This document shows positions 38,522 through 48,446 of a DNA stretch of 64,000 bases, one piece after another (the first letter of the stretch is position 1; each line of letters begins with the position of its first letter). Made by a program: the position numbers and the translations under genes. Source of the stretch: Comamonadaceae bacterium. GTDB taxonomy: Bacteria > Pseudomonadota > Gammaproteobacteria > Burkholderiales > Burkholderiaceae_C. The stretch spans positions 1 to 64,000 of the forward strand of contig CANEVH010000015.1 of the NCBI GenBank assembly GCA_947442105.1, written 5' to 3'. The notes below the pieces were generated by a model. That model had not been told where the DNA came from. It saw only the letters and a program-made list of their open reading frames with translations, and did no database searches.

Positions 38522-39988
38522 ATGGTTTCATTGCTGAACATCCAGACCATTCGCAGAGCGGTACTCGCACTGTCGGTAACTTGCGCGACGGCTGTCATTG
38601 CTGTGTATCCCTCGCAAAGCGCGCTGGCGCAAGTGCGAACTCTGCCTGACTTCACCGACCTGGTAGACCAAGTGGGTCCCTCAGTGGTCAATATCCGAAC
38701 TTTGGAAAAAGTCGTACCCCGCACGGCGCCTGGCGGCTCCGGTGATGAAGAGATGCTGGAGTTTTTCCGGCGCTTTGGCTTGCCTATGCCCAATATGCCG
38801 CGGCAAGCGCCCCGTTCGAACCGGCCGGCACCCGAAGAAGAGCAGCCCAAGGGCGTGGGCTCAGGTTTCATTTTTTCGTCGGATGGTTTGATCATGACCA
38901 ACGCCCACGTGGTCGAGGGCGCCGACGAAGTGCTGGTGACCCTTACCGACAAGCGCGAGTTCAAAGCCCGAATTCTGGGTGCGGACAAGCGCAGCGATGT
39001 TGCCCTGGTGAAAATTGAGGCAACTGGCTTGCCCGCAGTCAAGGTGGGCGATGTCGGGCGGCTAAAGGTTGGTGAGTGGGTGATGGCCATTGGGTCGCCG
39101 TTTGGCCTAGACAACACTGTTACCGCTGGCATTGTGAGCGCCAAACAACGGGACACCGGGGAGTACCTTCCCTTCATCCAGACCGATGTGGCTATCAATC
39201 CCGGTAATTCAGGCGGGCCACTGATCAATATGCGGGGCGAAGTGGTGGGCATCAACAGCCAAATTTACTCGCGCTCCGGTGGGTTTATGGGGATTTCCTT
39301 CGCCATTCCGATGGACGAGGTGGTTCGCGTGGTGGAGCAATTGCGCACCCAAGGGCGTGTGAGCCGCGGGCGCATCGGCGTGCAAATCGGGCCGGTGAGC
39401 AAAGAACTCGCCGAGTCTATGGGTTTGGGCAAAGCGCAAGGCGCTTTGGTAACCGGCGTGGAGGCGGGTGCGCCTGCTGAAAAAGCGGGGGTGGAAGCCG
39501 GGGACATTATTCTGAAGTTCGATGGCAAGGCCATTGAAAAGTCCGGTGATTTGCCGCGCATTGTGGGCGCCATCAAGCCCGGCACCCGGTCGTCGATGAC
39601 CGTGTTTCGTCGCGGCAGCATGAAAGATTTGACGGTGATGGTGGCCGAAATTGAAGCGGACAAAGTCGCTGCCAAGCCAGAGGCGGCGGAACCCAAGCCC
39701 AAGGGTGTTGCTGGACAGCTGTTTGGTCTTGCGGTCAGTGACCTGACGGACGCGCAGAAAAAGGAGCTCAAGTTGAAATCAGGCGTTCGCGTGGACGCTG
39801 CGGCAGATGCGGCGGCCCGCGCGGGTTTGCGCGAGGGCGACATCATCCTGTCGGTGGGGAATGCCGAGGTGGCAAGCGCGCGCGACCTGGAGGCTGCGCT
39901 TGCCAAGCATGACAAGAAGAAATCCTTGAGCGTACTGTTCCGACGCGGCGACTGGACCCAGTTTGCGGTGATCAAGCCTGTGAATTGA
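38522..39988 (+). CDS. degP: DegP/MucD-type periplasmic serine protease (HtrA family, two PDZ domains)
   Basis: 488-aa periplasmic protease/chaperone for misfolded envelope proteins. The signal peptide (1 to ~36, ending SALA-Q) is followed by the trypsin-like domain with His129 (NAHVV), Asp159 (SDVAL) and Ser230 (GNSGGP). Two PDZ domains occupy about 275-370 and 395-485. Start at ATG 38522, behind GAGGTGA; a GTG three codons earlier is less likely. It precedes lepA as in other Burkholderiales, but the sigma-E genes rpoE-rseA-rseB normally upstream are absent here. Confidence 0.94.
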   Translation: MVSLLNIQTIRRAVLALSVTCATAVIAVYPSQSALAQVRTLPDFTDLVDQVGPSVVNIRTLEKVVPRTAPGGSGDEEMLEFFRRFGLPMPNMPRQAPRSNRPAPEEEQPKGVGSGFIFSSDGLIMTNAHVVEGADEVLVTLTDKREFKARILGADKRSDVALVKIEATGLPAVKVGDVGRLKVGEWVMAIGSPFGLDNTVTAGIVSAKQRDTGEYLPFIQTDVAINPGNSGGPLINMRGEVVGINSQIYSRSGGFMGISFAIPMDEVVRVVEQLRTQGRVSRGRIGVQIGPVSKELAESMGLGKAQGALVTGVEAGAPAEKAGVEAGDIILKFDGKAIEKSGDLPRIVGAIKPGTRSSMTVFRRGSMKDLTVMVAEIEADKVAAKPEAAEPKPKGVAGQLFGLAVSDLTDAQKKELKLKSGVRVDAAADAAARAGLREGDIILSVGNAEVASARDLEAALAKHDKKKSLSVLFRRGDWTQFAVIKPVN

Positions 39989-40271
39989 GAGGCGCACTGT
40001 CAAGGCACCCAAGCCCCTTTTGGGTCCGGGGGCTTGTATGAGAATGTCGCCTAGGTTTGCGCGTCCTGCTAACCATGTTTTCGTTAGAATGAAGTACGTA
40101 AATCGCTAGTGGCGGTAATAAGCGAGGGTCTGAAGTTCGCCATGTGGAAACAGACGGACGAGATTTTTGCTCAGTCACCGGCCAACCGGACCTGGCAGCC
40201 AAAAAGCGGTGCGTAAGCTGTGGATAGTTCTTTTGATGCCTGCGACCGGCAAACCAGCGCCCCTGCCTGCC

Positions 40272-40299
40272 TTGGTATTTCATGGTTTTTGCCTACAAT
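40272..40299 (+). promoter_or_regulatory. Putative sigma-70 promoter upstream of lepA
   Basis: TTGGTA (40272-40277) and TACAAT (40294-40299) are separated by 16 bases. Transcription would start near 40306 and meet the terminator at 40340 after about 35 bases. Confidence 0.5.
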
Positions 40300-40305
40300 G
40301 AACTC

Positions 40306-40371
40306 CCAGCTTTCGCAGTTGCCAAAGATTGTTGGTTCAGGGCGCGTTCGTTCAAAGACGCGCCCTTTTTT
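40306..40371 (+). ncRNA. Candidate small RNA or lepA leader attenuator
   Basis: The predicted start near 40306 to the end of the T-tract at 40371 gives a transcript of about 66 bases ending in a perfect intrinsic terminator, with no reading frame of note. It could be a free small RNA, or a leader whose read-through controls lepA. No known RNA family was recognised. Confidence 0.35.
40340..40371 (+). terminator. Intrinsic terminator before lepA
   Basis: GGGCGCG / CGCGCCC stem with a 12-base loop and six Ts. It lies 44 bases upstream of the lepA ATG and on the same strand, so it must be read through, or lepA must have a promoter after it. Confidence 0.8.
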
Positions 40372-40415
40372 CTGGCCGTCGCTCTTTTAACCCAACACCT
40401 TGAAACCTTTGCTTG

Positions 40416-42227
40416 ATGCAACACATCAGAAATTTCTCCATCATTGCCCACATTGACCATGGCAAATCGACGCTGGCTGACCGGCTTATCCAGCGCTGCG
40501 GCGGCCTGGAGGAGCGCGACATGCAGGCGCAGGTGCTCGACTCCATGGACATTGAAAAAGAGCGTGGGATCACGATCAAGGCGCAAACCGCAGCGCTGCA
40601 GTACAAAGCAGCAGATGGTCAGATTTACAACCTCAATCTGATTGACACGCCCGGCCACGTGGACTTTTCGTATGAAGTCAGCCGTTCTTTGTCGGCGTGC
40701 GAGGGTGCGCTTTTGGTGGTGGATGCCAGCCAGGGCGTGGAAGCCCAAACCGTGGCCAATTGCTACACCGCGCTGGAACTCGGTGTGGAAGTGGTGCCGG
40801 TGCTCAACAAGATTGACCTTCCCAACGCAGACCTGGACAACGCGCGCAGCGAGATTGAGGACGTGATCGGCATTGACGCCACCGACGCGATTGCTTGCTC
40901 CGCCAAAACGGGCGTGGGCATTGACGACATCTTGGAAGCCATTGTGGCGAAGATTCCGGCGCCCAAAGGCAATCCCGAAGGCCCCTTGCGCGCCATGATC
41001 ATCGACAGCTGGTTTGACGCCTACGTGGGCGTGGTGATGCTGGTGCGTGTGGTGGACGGTCGCTTGATGAAGGGCGAGCGCATCAAGATGATGGCCTCGG
41101 GCGCCATGTACAACGCCGACAGCCTGGGCGTATTCACCCCGGCCAACCAGCCGCGCCAATCGCTGCAGGCCGGCGAGGTGGGTTACATCATTGCGGGCAT
41201 TAAGGAACTGCAGGCCGCCAAGGTGGGCGACACGGTCACCCTTATCAAGCCCGGAACCGGCGGCGCGGCTGCAACGGCCACTGAGGCGCTACCTGGATTC
41301 AAGGAAATTCAGCCCCAGGTGTTTGCCGGTCTGTATCCCACAGAGGCCAGCGAGTACGACTCCCTGCGCGACGCGCTGGAAAAACTCAAGCTCAACGACG
41401 CGTCGCTGCACTATGAGCCGGAAGTCTCGCAAGCCCTGGGCTTTGGCTTTCGCTGTGGCTTTTTGGGCTTGTTGCACATGGAAATCGTGCAAGAACGCTT
41501 GGAGCGCGAGTTTGACCAAGACCTGATTACCACCGCGCCCAGCGTGGTGTACGAGGTCATGAAGAACGACGGCGAAGTGCTGATGGTCGAGAACCCGTCC
41601 AAGATGCCCGACATTGGCAAGACCGCCGAAATCCGAGAGCCCATCGTGACCGTGCATCTGTACATGCCCCAAGAGTACGTGGGCGTGGTGATGACGCTGG
41701 CCAACCAGAAGCGCGGCATTCAGATGAACATGGCCTACAAGGGGCGCCAGGTGGTGCTGACCTACGAGATGCCCTTGGCTGAAATCGTGCTGGACTTTTT
41801 TGACAAGCTCAAAAGCGTGAGCCGGGGCTACGCGTCTATGGACTATGAGTTCAAGGAATACCGGGCGGCGGACGTGGTAAAAGTTGACATCTTGCTCAAC
41901 TCAGAAAAGGTGGACGCGCTCTCCATCATGCTGCACCGCTCGCAGTCGCAGTACCGCGGGCGAGCGGTGGTAGCCAAGATGCGCGAGATCATCTCGCGCC
42001 AGATGTACGACGTGGCGATCCAGGCGGCCATCGGCTCCAACGTGATTGCGCGTGAGACAATCAAAGCCCTGCGCAAAAACGTGCTCGCCAAGTGCTACGG
42101 CGGCGATATTTCGCGCAAGAAGAAGCTCTTAGAGAAACAAAAAGCAGGGAAAAAACGCATGAAACAAATTGGTTCCGTCGAAGTGCCACAAGAGGCGTTT
42201 CTGGCTATCTTGCAGGTGGAGGATTGA
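40416..42227 (+). CDS. lepA: Elongation factor 4 (LepA)
   Basis: 603-aa ribosome-bound GTPase related to EF-G. G1 [13 protein letters not shown] starts at residue 12, DTPGHVDF is G3 and NKIDLP is G4. The EF4-specific C-terminal domain ends with [20 protein letters not shown] (part shown) as usual. A TTG one codon earlier is possible; ATG at 40416 is preferred. Its stop overlaps the lepB start (TGATG). Confidence 0.97.
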   Translation: MQHIRNFSIIAHIDHGKSTLADRLIQRCGGLEERDMQAQVLDSMDIEKERGITIKAQTAALQYKAADGQIYNLNLIDTPGHVDFSYEVSRSLSACEGALLVVDASQGVEAQTVANCYTALELGVEVVPVLNKIDLPNADLDNARSEIEDVIGIDATDAIACSAKTGVGIDDILEAIVAKIPAPKGNPEGPLRAMIIDSWFDAYVGVVMLVRVVDGRLMKGERIKMMASGAMYNADSLGVFTPANQPRQSLQAGEVGYIIAGIKELQAAKVGDTVTLIKPGTGGAAATATEALPGFKEIQPQVFAGLYPTEASEYDSLRDALEKLKLNDASLHYEPEVSQALGFGFRCGFLGLLHMEIVQERLEREFDQDLITTAPSVVYEVMKNDGEVLMVENPSKMPDIGKTAEIREPIVTVHLYMPQEYVGVVMTLANQKRGIQMNMAYKGRQVVLTYEMPLAEIVLDFFDKLKSVSRGYASMDYEFKEYRAADVVKVDILLNSEKVDALSIMLHRSQSQYRGRAVVAKMREIISRQMYDVAIQAAIGSNVIARETIKALRKNVLAKCYGGDISRKKKLLEKQKAGKKRMKQIGSVEVPQEAFLAILQVED

Positions 42228-43192
42228 TGCAAGCGCTTACTTCCGTGGTCTTGGGCGCTTTTGTGGCCTATGCCGGTTCGTGGTATCTGGGTTGGGTCGA
42301 TGGCAATTTCGCCTTGCTGCTTTTCGTCGCAAGCGTGGTGACGGGCCTGTACTGGCTTGCCGAGCGCTTCTACTTTTTGCCTGCGCGCATCGCTGCTGCG
42401 GATCAATTGCAAAGTGCAGACGCGCGGCGCCATGCCAACCTGGCCAAGCAAGGCATCACCCAGGTCGACAGCCATGTGGCCGAGGCACGCGCGCGCATCC
42501 TGGCCCAACCCTGGTGGCTGGACTGGACCGCTGGCCTGTTTCCGGTGATTATTTCGGTGTTTTTCTTGCGCTCTTTTATCGTCGAGCCCTTCAAAATCCC
42601 CTCGGGCTCCATGATTCCCACGCTCTTGGTGGGCGACCTGATTCTGGTGAACAAGTTCCACTACGGCCTGCGCCTGCCGGTGCTCAACACCAAGATCACC
42701 GAGGGCAACAAGCCCCAGCGCGGTGATGTGATGGTGTTTCGCTACCCCCCCAAGCCCAGCTTGGACTACATCAAGCGCGTGGTCGGCCTGCCCGGCGATA
42801 CGGTGGTCTATATCAACAAGCGCCTGACCATCAACGGCCAGGTGATTGATACCCAGTCTGTGCCCGAGTTTTTTGACGAAGACGCAATGCGCTACTTCAA
42901 ACAGTTTGAGGAAAAATTGGGAGACCGCCCCCACCGCGTGCTCAACGACGAGGACCGGCCCGCCTTTGTGCCGGGCAATGACCGTTTTCCTGGCTCCGAA
43001 GCATGTAACTACACCGTCGAAGGCGTGACCTGCAAAGTGCCCGAAGGCAGCTACTTCATGATGGGCGACAACCGCGACAACTCGCTGGATTCGCGCTACT
43101 GGGGTTTTGTGCCGGACCAGAACATTGTGGGCAAAGCCTTTTTTGTCTGGATGAACTTTGGCAACCTCAAGCGCATTGGGTCGTTCCACTGA
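42227..43192 (+). CDS. lepB: Signal peptidase I
   Basis: 321-aa inner-membrane protease removing signal peptides. Two N-terminal membrane helices (about 1-20, 28-48) and a third near 103-120 lead to the periplasmic domain with the nucleophile Ser128 (PSGSM) and the base Lys183 (YIKRVVGLPGD). MGDNRDNSLDSRYWG is box E. The start overlaps the lepA stop. It is the usual lepA-lepB-rnc-era order. Confidence 0.96.
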   Translation: MQALTSVVLGAFVAYAGSWYLGWVDGNFALLLFVASVVTGLYWLAERFYFLPARIAAADQLQSADARRHANLAKQGITQVDSHVAEARARILAQPWWLDWTAGLFPVIISVFFLRSFIVEPFKIPSGSMIPTLLVGDLILVNKFHYGLRLPVLNTKITEGNKPQRGDVMVFRYPPKPSLDYIKRVVGLPGDTVVYINKRLTINGQVIDTQSVPEFFDEDAMRYFKQFEEKLGDRPHRVLNDEDRPAFVPGNDRFPGSEACNYTVEGVTCKVPEGSYFMMGDNRDNSLDSRYWGFVPDQNIVGKAFFVWMNFGNLKRIGSFH

Positions 43193-43205
43193 TTTGAACG
43201 CCGAC

Positions 43206-43886
43206 ATGCTCCAGTTGCAGCAGCGTCTGCAACACGTTTTCAAAGACCCTGGCCTGTTGGCGCGGGCGCTCACGCACCGCAGTTTTTCGGTTGACCACTA
43301 CGAGCGGTTGGAGTTTTTAGGTGACTCCGTACTCAGCTTGGCAGTGTCGGACATGCTCTACCTGCGTTTGAGTGGCTTGCCCGAGGGCGATTTGTCGCGC
43401 ATTCGCGCCAACCTCGTGCGCCAAGACACGCTGCACAAGCTCGCGGTGGACTTGGGCCTGACCCAAGTGCTCAAACTTGGAGAGGGCGAAATGCGCTCAG
43501 GCGGCCCCAAACGACCCTCGATATTGGCCGACGCGCTTGAAGCCATTATTGGTGCCGTGTACCTGGACGCTGGCTACGCTGCAGCGCAGGCGCTGGTACA
43601 GCGGCTGTTTCAAGCCGTGGACATCAGCCCGCACATGGATGCGATTGGCAAAGACCCCAAAACCCAGTTGCAAGAGCTGCTGCAAGGGCGCAAACTGAAA
43701 CTGCCCGAGTACCGCGTAGTTGCCATCATGGGCGCTGCGCACCAGCAGAGCTTTGACGTGGCCTGTGAGATTGCCGAGCTGCGCCTGTCCGAACGCGGCA
43801 TCGGTGGCTCCCGCCGCGCCGCCGAACAATCGGCCGCCGCCGCCATGCTGCAAACCCTAGAAACCAAAACCGACCATGACAACTAA
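43206..43886 (+). CDS. rnc: Ribonuclease III
   Basis: 226-aa double-strand-specific RNase processing rRNA and mRNA. The signature [16 protein letters not shown] is near residue 35. The second metal site ([15 protein letters not shown]) and a C-terminal double-strand RNA-binding domain ([10 protein letters not shown] to [12 protein letters not shown]) are intact. The frame is open into lepB, but ATG at 43206 gives the normal N-terminus. It overlaps era by 11 bases. Confidence 0.96.
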   Translation: MLQLQQRLQHVFKDPGLLARALTHRSFSVDHYERLEFLGDSVLSLAVSDMLYLRLSGLPEGDLSRIRANLVRQDTLHKLAVDLGLTQVLKLGEGEMRSGGPKRPSILADALEAIIGAVYLDAGYAAAQALVQRLFQAVDISPHMDAIGKDPKTQLQELLQGRKLKLPEYRVVAIMGAAHQQSFDVACEIAELRLSERGIGGSRRAAEQSAAAAMLQTLETKTDHDN

Positions 43887-44931
43887 AAAAACAACGTCCA
43901 AAACCCCTGCAACTCCCGTTGCAGCCACCTCGGTCGTTCCGCGAATCGACGATGGCGCCGATTTGGAAAGCATGCTCGAAGGCTTACTAAAAACTACGCC
44001 ACGCGCCGCGCCCGGTGCAGCCGCCGCGCAGGAGGGTGAGCGCTGTGGCCTAGTAGCCATTGTGGGCAAGCCCAATGTAGGCAAATCCACCCTGATGAAC
44101 GCACTGGTGGGGCAAAAAATCAGTATTACCTCGCGCAAGGCGCAAACCACGCGCCACCGCATCACCGGTATCCATACCCGCGGTGCCACGCAGTTTGTGT
44201 TTGTGGACACGCCTGGTTTTCAGACCCGGCACAACAACGCGCTCAACCGTTCGCTCAACAAGACCGTGCTGGGCGCGGTGGGTGATGTGGACCTGATTTT
44301 GTTCGTGGTCGAAGCTGGTATGTTCAACCAGGCCGATGCCAAAGTGTTGGCACTCTTGAGCAAAAACGTGCCCACGCTCTTGGTGGCCAACAAACTCGAC
44401 CAAGTCAACCGCCGCGCTGACATTGCGCCCTGGCTGCAAGACATGCAGCTGCGCCACGCTTTTGCCGAATTTGTTCCCATGTCGGCCAAAAACGCCAAGG
44501 ACATTGAGCGCATGCTGGGCATTTGCGAAAAATACCTGCCCGAGCAAGCCTGGTGGTACGCCGCCGACGAGCTGACCGACCGCAGCGAAAAATTCCTAGC
44601 CAGCGAAACGGTGCGCGAAAAGTTGTTTCGCCTGACCGGTGACGAGCTGCCCTACACCTCAACCGTGGTGATCGACAAGTTTGAAGAGGAGCCAGGCCGG
44701 GGCAAGCAAAAGCGACTCTTGCGTATTGCCGCCACGATTGTAGTGGAGCGCGATGGCCACAAGGCCATGGTGATTGGTGACAAGGGCGAGCGCATCAAGC
44801 GCATCGGCATGGAAACCCGGGTCGAGCTGGAACAGCTGCTCGACTGCAAGGTCTTCATCGAGATGTGGGTCAAGGTGCGTTCCGGTTGGGCCGACGACGA
44901 GGCCCGCGTGCGCTCTTTTGGTTACGAGTAA
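43876..44931 (+). CDS. era: GTPase Era with N-terminal extension
   Basis: 351-aa GTPase needed for 30S assembly, binding the 3' end of 16S rRNA. G1 GKPNVGKST is near residue 63, DTPGFQ is G3 and NKLD is G4, followed by a KH domain ending [13 protein letters not shown]. The family usually has about 300 residues; here a Thr/Ala/Pro-rich extension of ~50 residues precedes the GTPase domain. It overlaps rnc and abuts recO with no gap. Confidence 0.96.
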   Translation: MTTKKTTSKTPATPVAATSVVPRIDDGADLESMLEGLLKTTPRAAPGAAAAQEGERCGLVAIVGKPNVGKSTLMNALVGQKISITSRKAQTTRHRITGIHTRGATQFVFVDTPGFQTRHNNALNRSLNKTVLGAVGDVDLILFVVEAGMFNQADAKVLALLSKNVPTLLVANKLDQVNRRADIAPWLQDMQLRHAFAEFVPMSAKNAKDIERMLGICEKYLPEQAWWYAADELTDRSEKFLASETVREKLFRLTGDELPYTSTVVIDKFEEEPGRGKQKRLLRIAATIVVERDGHKAMVIGDKGERIKRIGMETRVELEQLLDCKVFIEMWVKVRSGWADDEARVRSFGYE

Positions 44932-45681
44932 ATGGCCACCCGGCGGATCGCCGACGAGCCCGCGTATGTGCTGCACCGCTACGACTGGAGCGAGTCCAGC
45001 CTGATCGTGGAGGTGTTTACCCGCCACCACGGGCGCATCGCCCTGGTGGCCAAGGGCGCCAAACGGCCCAGTTCCAGTTTTCGACCGATTCTGCTGCCCA
45101 TGCAGCCCTTGCACCTGGCATTTGGCGGTGATGCCGAAATTCGCACCCTCAAAAGCGCCGAATGGCAGGGCGGCCACGTCATGCCCACGGGCGACGCGCT
45201 TCTATCAGGCTACTACCTCAATGAATTGCTGCTCACGCTCTTGGCGCGTGAAGACCCGCACCCCACGCTGTTTGACGTGTACGCGCGCGTGGTCGAAGTA
45301 ATCGCCAGCCAGCACGGCGAGGTCTTGCAGGCGGCGCTGCGCAGTTACGAGCTGCTGCTGCTGCGCGAAGTCGGGCTCCTTCCCCAGCTCGATGTGCAAA
45401 CCATGACCCTGGACGCGCTGCAGGCCGATGGGCGCTACTGCCTGGTGCCCGAAGGCGGCTTGCGCCTGGCCCATGCCGACGACCGCGCCAGCCTGATGGG
45501 CGCGCAGTGGACGGATTTGCAGGCCGTGCTGTCGGATGAAGCGCCGTTTACCAGCACGCTGCGGGCGTGTGCGGAGATGAGCGCCGAGCTCAAACCCCAG
45601 TTGCGCGCGCTGCTGCACTACCATTGCGGAACCAAGACGCTGCGCACTCGGCAGATGATGATCGATATTCAGTCCCTTTAA
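44932..45681 (+). CDS. recO: DNA repair protein RecO
   Basis: 249-aa recombination mediator that helps load RecA at gaps with RecR. The N-terminal OB fold ([20 protein letters not shown], in part) and [13 protein letters not shown] are conserved. The helical C-terminal part lacks the zinc cysteines of some families. It starts directly after the era stop, in the normal order era-recO-pdxJ. Confidence 0.94.
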   Translation: MATRRIADEPAYVLHRYDWSESSLIVEVFTRHHGRIALVAKGAKRPSSSFRPILLPMQPLHLAFGGDAEIRTLKSAEWQGGHVMPTGDALLSGYYLNELLLTLLAREDPHPTLFDVYARVVEVIASQHGEVLQAALRSYELLLLREVGLLPQLDVQTMTLDALQADGRYCLVPEGGLRLAHADDRASLMGAQWTDLQAVLSDEAPFTSTLRACAEMSAELKPQLRALLHYHCGTKTLRTRQMMIDIQSL

Positions 45682-45713
45682 CTGACCTGTTTCAACAGGC
45701 TTGCTCTGTCGCC

Positions 45714-46472
45714 ATGACCCACCATCCGACCGCCCTGTCCGTCAACCTGAACAAAGTAGCGCTGGTGCGCAACACCCGCCACCTGGGCATTCCCAGCGTG
45801 ACCCGCGCAGCAACCTTGTGTTTACAGGCGGGGGCCTCAGGCATCACGGTGCATCCAAGGCCTGACGCGCGCCACATCCGCGCGGGCGATGTGAGCGACC
45901 TGGCGCAACTCATGCAGGCGTGGCCAGACCGGGAATTCAATATCGAAGGCAACCCGTTTCATAACCTGATGGACGTGGTGGTTGGGCTGGTGGCGCGCAA
46001 GCTGCCGGTGCACCAGGTGACTTTTGTGCCCGACGGCGAAGGCCAGTTCACCAGCGACCACGGTTGGAACTTTCCGCAGGACGCCCAGCGCCTGCGCCCC
46101 TTGATCGCCCAGACGCGTGCCTGGGGCCTGCGGGTGAGCTTGTTCATGGACGCTGAACCTGCCGCCATGGCCGGTGCTTGCGAGGTGGGTGCGCACCGGG
46201 TGGAGCTGTACACCGAGCCTTTTGCCGCCGCCTGGGGTGGTCCGAAGCAGGCTGCGCAACTCGATCGCTTTGAGCAAACTGCGCGCGCCGCTTTGCAACT
46301 GGGCTTGGGAGTCAATGCGGGCCACGACCTCAATCTGGACAACCTGGCCGCATTTGCACGCCAGGTGCCGGGATTGAGCGAAGTGTCGATCGGCCACGCC
46401 CTGATTTGCGACGCCTTGGAGCTGGGCTACGCCGGTGCGGTCGCCGCTTATTTGCGCTGCCTGCGGCCATGA
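45714..46472 (+). CDS. pdxJ: Pyridoxine 5'-phosphate synthase
   Basis: 252-aa TIM-barrel enzyme making pyridoxine 5'-phosphate from deoxyxylulose phosphate and 3-amino-2-oxopropyl phosphate. [33 protein letters not shown] and the late GVNAGHDLN and SIGHALI motifs are conserved. The frame reaches back into recO, but the ATG at 45714 fits the family. It overlaps acpS by four bases. Confidence 0.95.
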   Translation: MTHHPTALSVNLNKVALVRNTRHLGIPSVTRAATLCLQAGASGITVHPRPDARHIRAGDVSDLAQLMQAWPDREFNIEGNPFHNLMDVVVGLVARKLPVHQVTFVPDGEGQFTSDHGWNFPQDAQRLRPLIAQTRAWGLRVSLFMDAEPAAMAGACEVGAHRVELYTEPFAAAWGGPKQAAQLDRFEQTARAALQLGLGVNAGHDLNLDNLAAFARQVPGLSEVSIGHALICDALELGYAGAVAAYLRCLRP

Positions 46473-46870
46473 TCTACGGCATAGGCACGGATATTTGCGA
46501 CATTCGGCGCATTCGCGCCAGCCTAGAGCGCCACGGTGATCGCTTTGCCGAGCGGGTGTTGTCCGAGCGGGAATTGGTGACCTGGCGCGCGCGCAATGCG
46601 CGCTGGCCCGATCGCGGCGTGCGCTACTTGGCCACGCGCTTTAGCGCCAAAGAGGCGTTTAGCAAAGCCGTTGGCCTGGGGATGCGCATGCCCATGACCT
46701 GGCGGCTGTGCGAGATTGCCAACCTGGCCAGCGGCGCACCGGTGGTCTTGCTCCACGGCGGCTTGAAAACATGGTTTGAGGCCCAAGGCCTGCAAGCCCA
46801 AATCACCTTGAGCGACGAGACCGACTACGCCGTGAGTTTTTGCGTCGTGGAGCGCAGTCCCACGGCCTGA
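46469..46870 (+). CDS. acpS: Holo-ACP synthase
   Basis: 133-aa 4'-phosphopantetheinyl transferase that activates Acp[13 protein letters not shown] at the start binds metal, and [13 protein letters not shown] is the second conserved motif. The small trimeric AcpS type is evident from length. Start overlaps the pdxJ stop. The product of the acpP gene in this window is its substrate. Confidence 0.95.
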   Translation: MIYGIGTDICDIRRIRASLERHGDRFAERVLSERELVTWRARNARWPDRGVRYLATRFSAKEAFSKAVGLGMRMPMTWRLCEIANLASGAPVVLLHGGLKTWFEAQGLQAQITLSDETDYAVSFCVVERSPTA

Positions 46871-46912
46871 ACCCCAGCCCACTCCGTTTTTTTTTCATAC
46901 CCCGACTACGCC

Positions 46913-48004
46913 ATGGCTGTTCACGCGCCCTTGATCATCGACATCGCAGGCACGGCGCTGAACGCCGTTGACCGCCAGCGCCTGCGCCACCCGCTGGTGG
47001 GCGGCCTGATTTTGTTTTCGCGCAATTGGGAAAGTCGCGTCCAACTCACCGCGCTGTGCAAAAGCATCAAGCGCGTGCGCGCCGACTTGCTGATTTGCGT
47101 AGACCACGAGGGCGGGCGGGTGCAACGCTTCAAGACCGACGGCTTTACCCACGTGCCGCCCATGCGCGCATTGGGGGAGATGTGGATGAAGGAGCCCCAA
47201 GCCGGCCGCATGGCCGGGCCGCTGGACGCCATGCGCGCCGCCACAGCATGTGGCTACGTGCTGGGTGCCGAATTGCGGGCCTGCGGCGTCGATTTCAGCT
47301 TTGCGCCGGTGCTGGATCTGGACTACGGCGAGAGCAGCGTCATCGGAGACCGGGCTTTTGCGCGCGACCCACGGGTGGTCAGCATGCTGGCGCAAAGCGT
47401 CATCCATGGCCTCTTGCAAAGCGGTATGGGGAGCTGCGGCAAACACTTTCCGGGTCACGGATTCGTAAAAGCCGATTCGCACCTGGCCATCCCGGTGGAC
47501 CGGCGCAGCCTGAAGTCCATTTTGGCCGAGGACGCTGCGCCTTACCGCTGGCTCGGTGGCGTGCTGGGCGGCGTGATGCCGGCCCATGTGATTTACCCCA
47601 AGGTAGACAGCCGACCGGCCGGTTTCTCGCGGATCTGGCTGCAGGACGTGCTGCGCGCCAAGCTGGGCTTTGGCGGCGCCGTGTTCAGCGACGACCTGTC
47701 CATGGCTGCGGCGCGGGTGATCAATGGCCGCGCGCTGAGCTATACCGATGCCGCGCTGGCGGCGCTGGGAGCCGGGTGTGACATGGTGCTGCTGTGCAAC
47801 CAGTCGCTGGCGCACGCCGGGGCGGGCAGGCCGATTGACGAAGTGATTGACGGTTTGGCCCAGGCCCACATCGAACACCGCTGGACCATGGACGAATGCA
47901 GCGAGGAGCGGCGTTTGGCGCTCTTGCCCAAGCTTGCGGGCCATGATTGGGCCGACCTGGTGCGGTCGTCCGACTATATGCAAGCGCTGGATTGGCTGCC
48001 TTGA
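46913..48004 (+). CDS. nagZ: Beta-N-acetylhexosaminidase NagZ
   Basis: 363-aa family 3 glycosidase of cell-wall recycling, cleaving GlcNAc-anhydroMurNAc in the cytoplasm. MIDIAG-type start IIDIAGTAL, DHEGGRVQR, the KHFPGHGFVKADSH loop with catalytic His, and the nucleophile Asp in SDDLSMAAA are present. No signal peptide. It ends the lepA-nagZ run and faces a small minus-strand gene. Confidence 0.95.
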   Translation: MAVHAPLIIDIAGTALNAVDRQRLRHPLVGGLILFSRNWESRVQLTALCKSIKRVRADLLICVDHEGGRVQRFKTDGFTHVPPMRALGEMWMKEPQAGRMAGPLDAMRAATACGYVLGAELRACGVDFSFAPVLDLDYGESSVIGDRAFARDPRVVSMLAQSVIHGLLQSGMGSCGKHFPGHGFVKADSHLAIPVDRRSLKSILAEDAAPYRWLGGVLGGVMPAHVIYPKVDSRPAGFSRIWLQDVLRAKLGFGGAVFSDDLSMAAARVINGRALSYTDAALAALGAGCDMVLLCNQSLAHAGAGRPIDEVIDGLAQAHIEHRWTMDECSEERRLALLPKLAGHDWADLVRSSDYMQALDWLP

Positions 48005-48154
48005 TGCGCTCGCCAGCCTGACCCTGCTGCCCATTGGGCAAGCTACTTTGCCCCGCGCTTCGCCACTGGCGCGCAGCGCACCGGCGTTAAAATCCCTTTC
48101 ACCGTTTGCTGCCGGACGCCTCGATGAAACTTAACTTTCGCTGCATCGGTCAGC

Positions 48155-48382
48155 TTACGGCGAACGGTGCAGCCGTGGGGCCGACAAAGCAAGGATTTGG
48201 TCCGATGTTGCCTGGTCGATATTGGGGTGCTTGCCGAGGAGCTTTTCTTTGAGCAAGAGATCGCGCAACTGCTGCACGTCTCGCACCGATGGCGCGACTT
48301 TGATCTGCGCAAGCGCGGCTCCTTGATTGCCAGTTTTCACCAGTGCCGCGACCTTGGGTGCCCACACACTAGGACGTGACAT
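48155..48382 (-). CDS. Small hypothetical protein (75 aa)
   Basis: MSRPSVWAPKVAALVKTGN leads into a helical, basic protein (AALAQIKVAPSVRDVQQLR). Not recognised with certainty. The start at 48382 is supported by AAAGGAAG 7 bases upstream. An ATG ten codons earlier is possible. It is convergent with nagZ and divergent from the lipoprotein patatin. The regular helix pattern and good ribosome site argue for a real gene. No membrane segment or known motif. Confidence 0.55.
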   Translation of the reverse strand: MSRPSVWAPKVAALVKTGNQGAALAQIKVAPSVRDVQQLRDLLLKEKLLGKHPNIDQATSDQILALSAPRLHRSP

Positions 48383-48446
48383 ACATGCTTCCTTTGGATT
48401 TTTAATGCGCAAGCAACATTTTCACACACCGCTTTACGGATATGCG

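Larger units (their letters stand above)
39989..40415. other. Intergenic region between degP and lepA
   Basis: About 430 bases with no protein gene. A hairpin CAAGCCCC/GGGGCTTG (40010-40036) follows degP, without a T-tract. A promoter (40272-40299) and an intrinsic terminator (40340-40371) close to its end define a short transcription unit. The middle part (about 40040-40270) shows no feature I can support. Confidence 0.65.
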
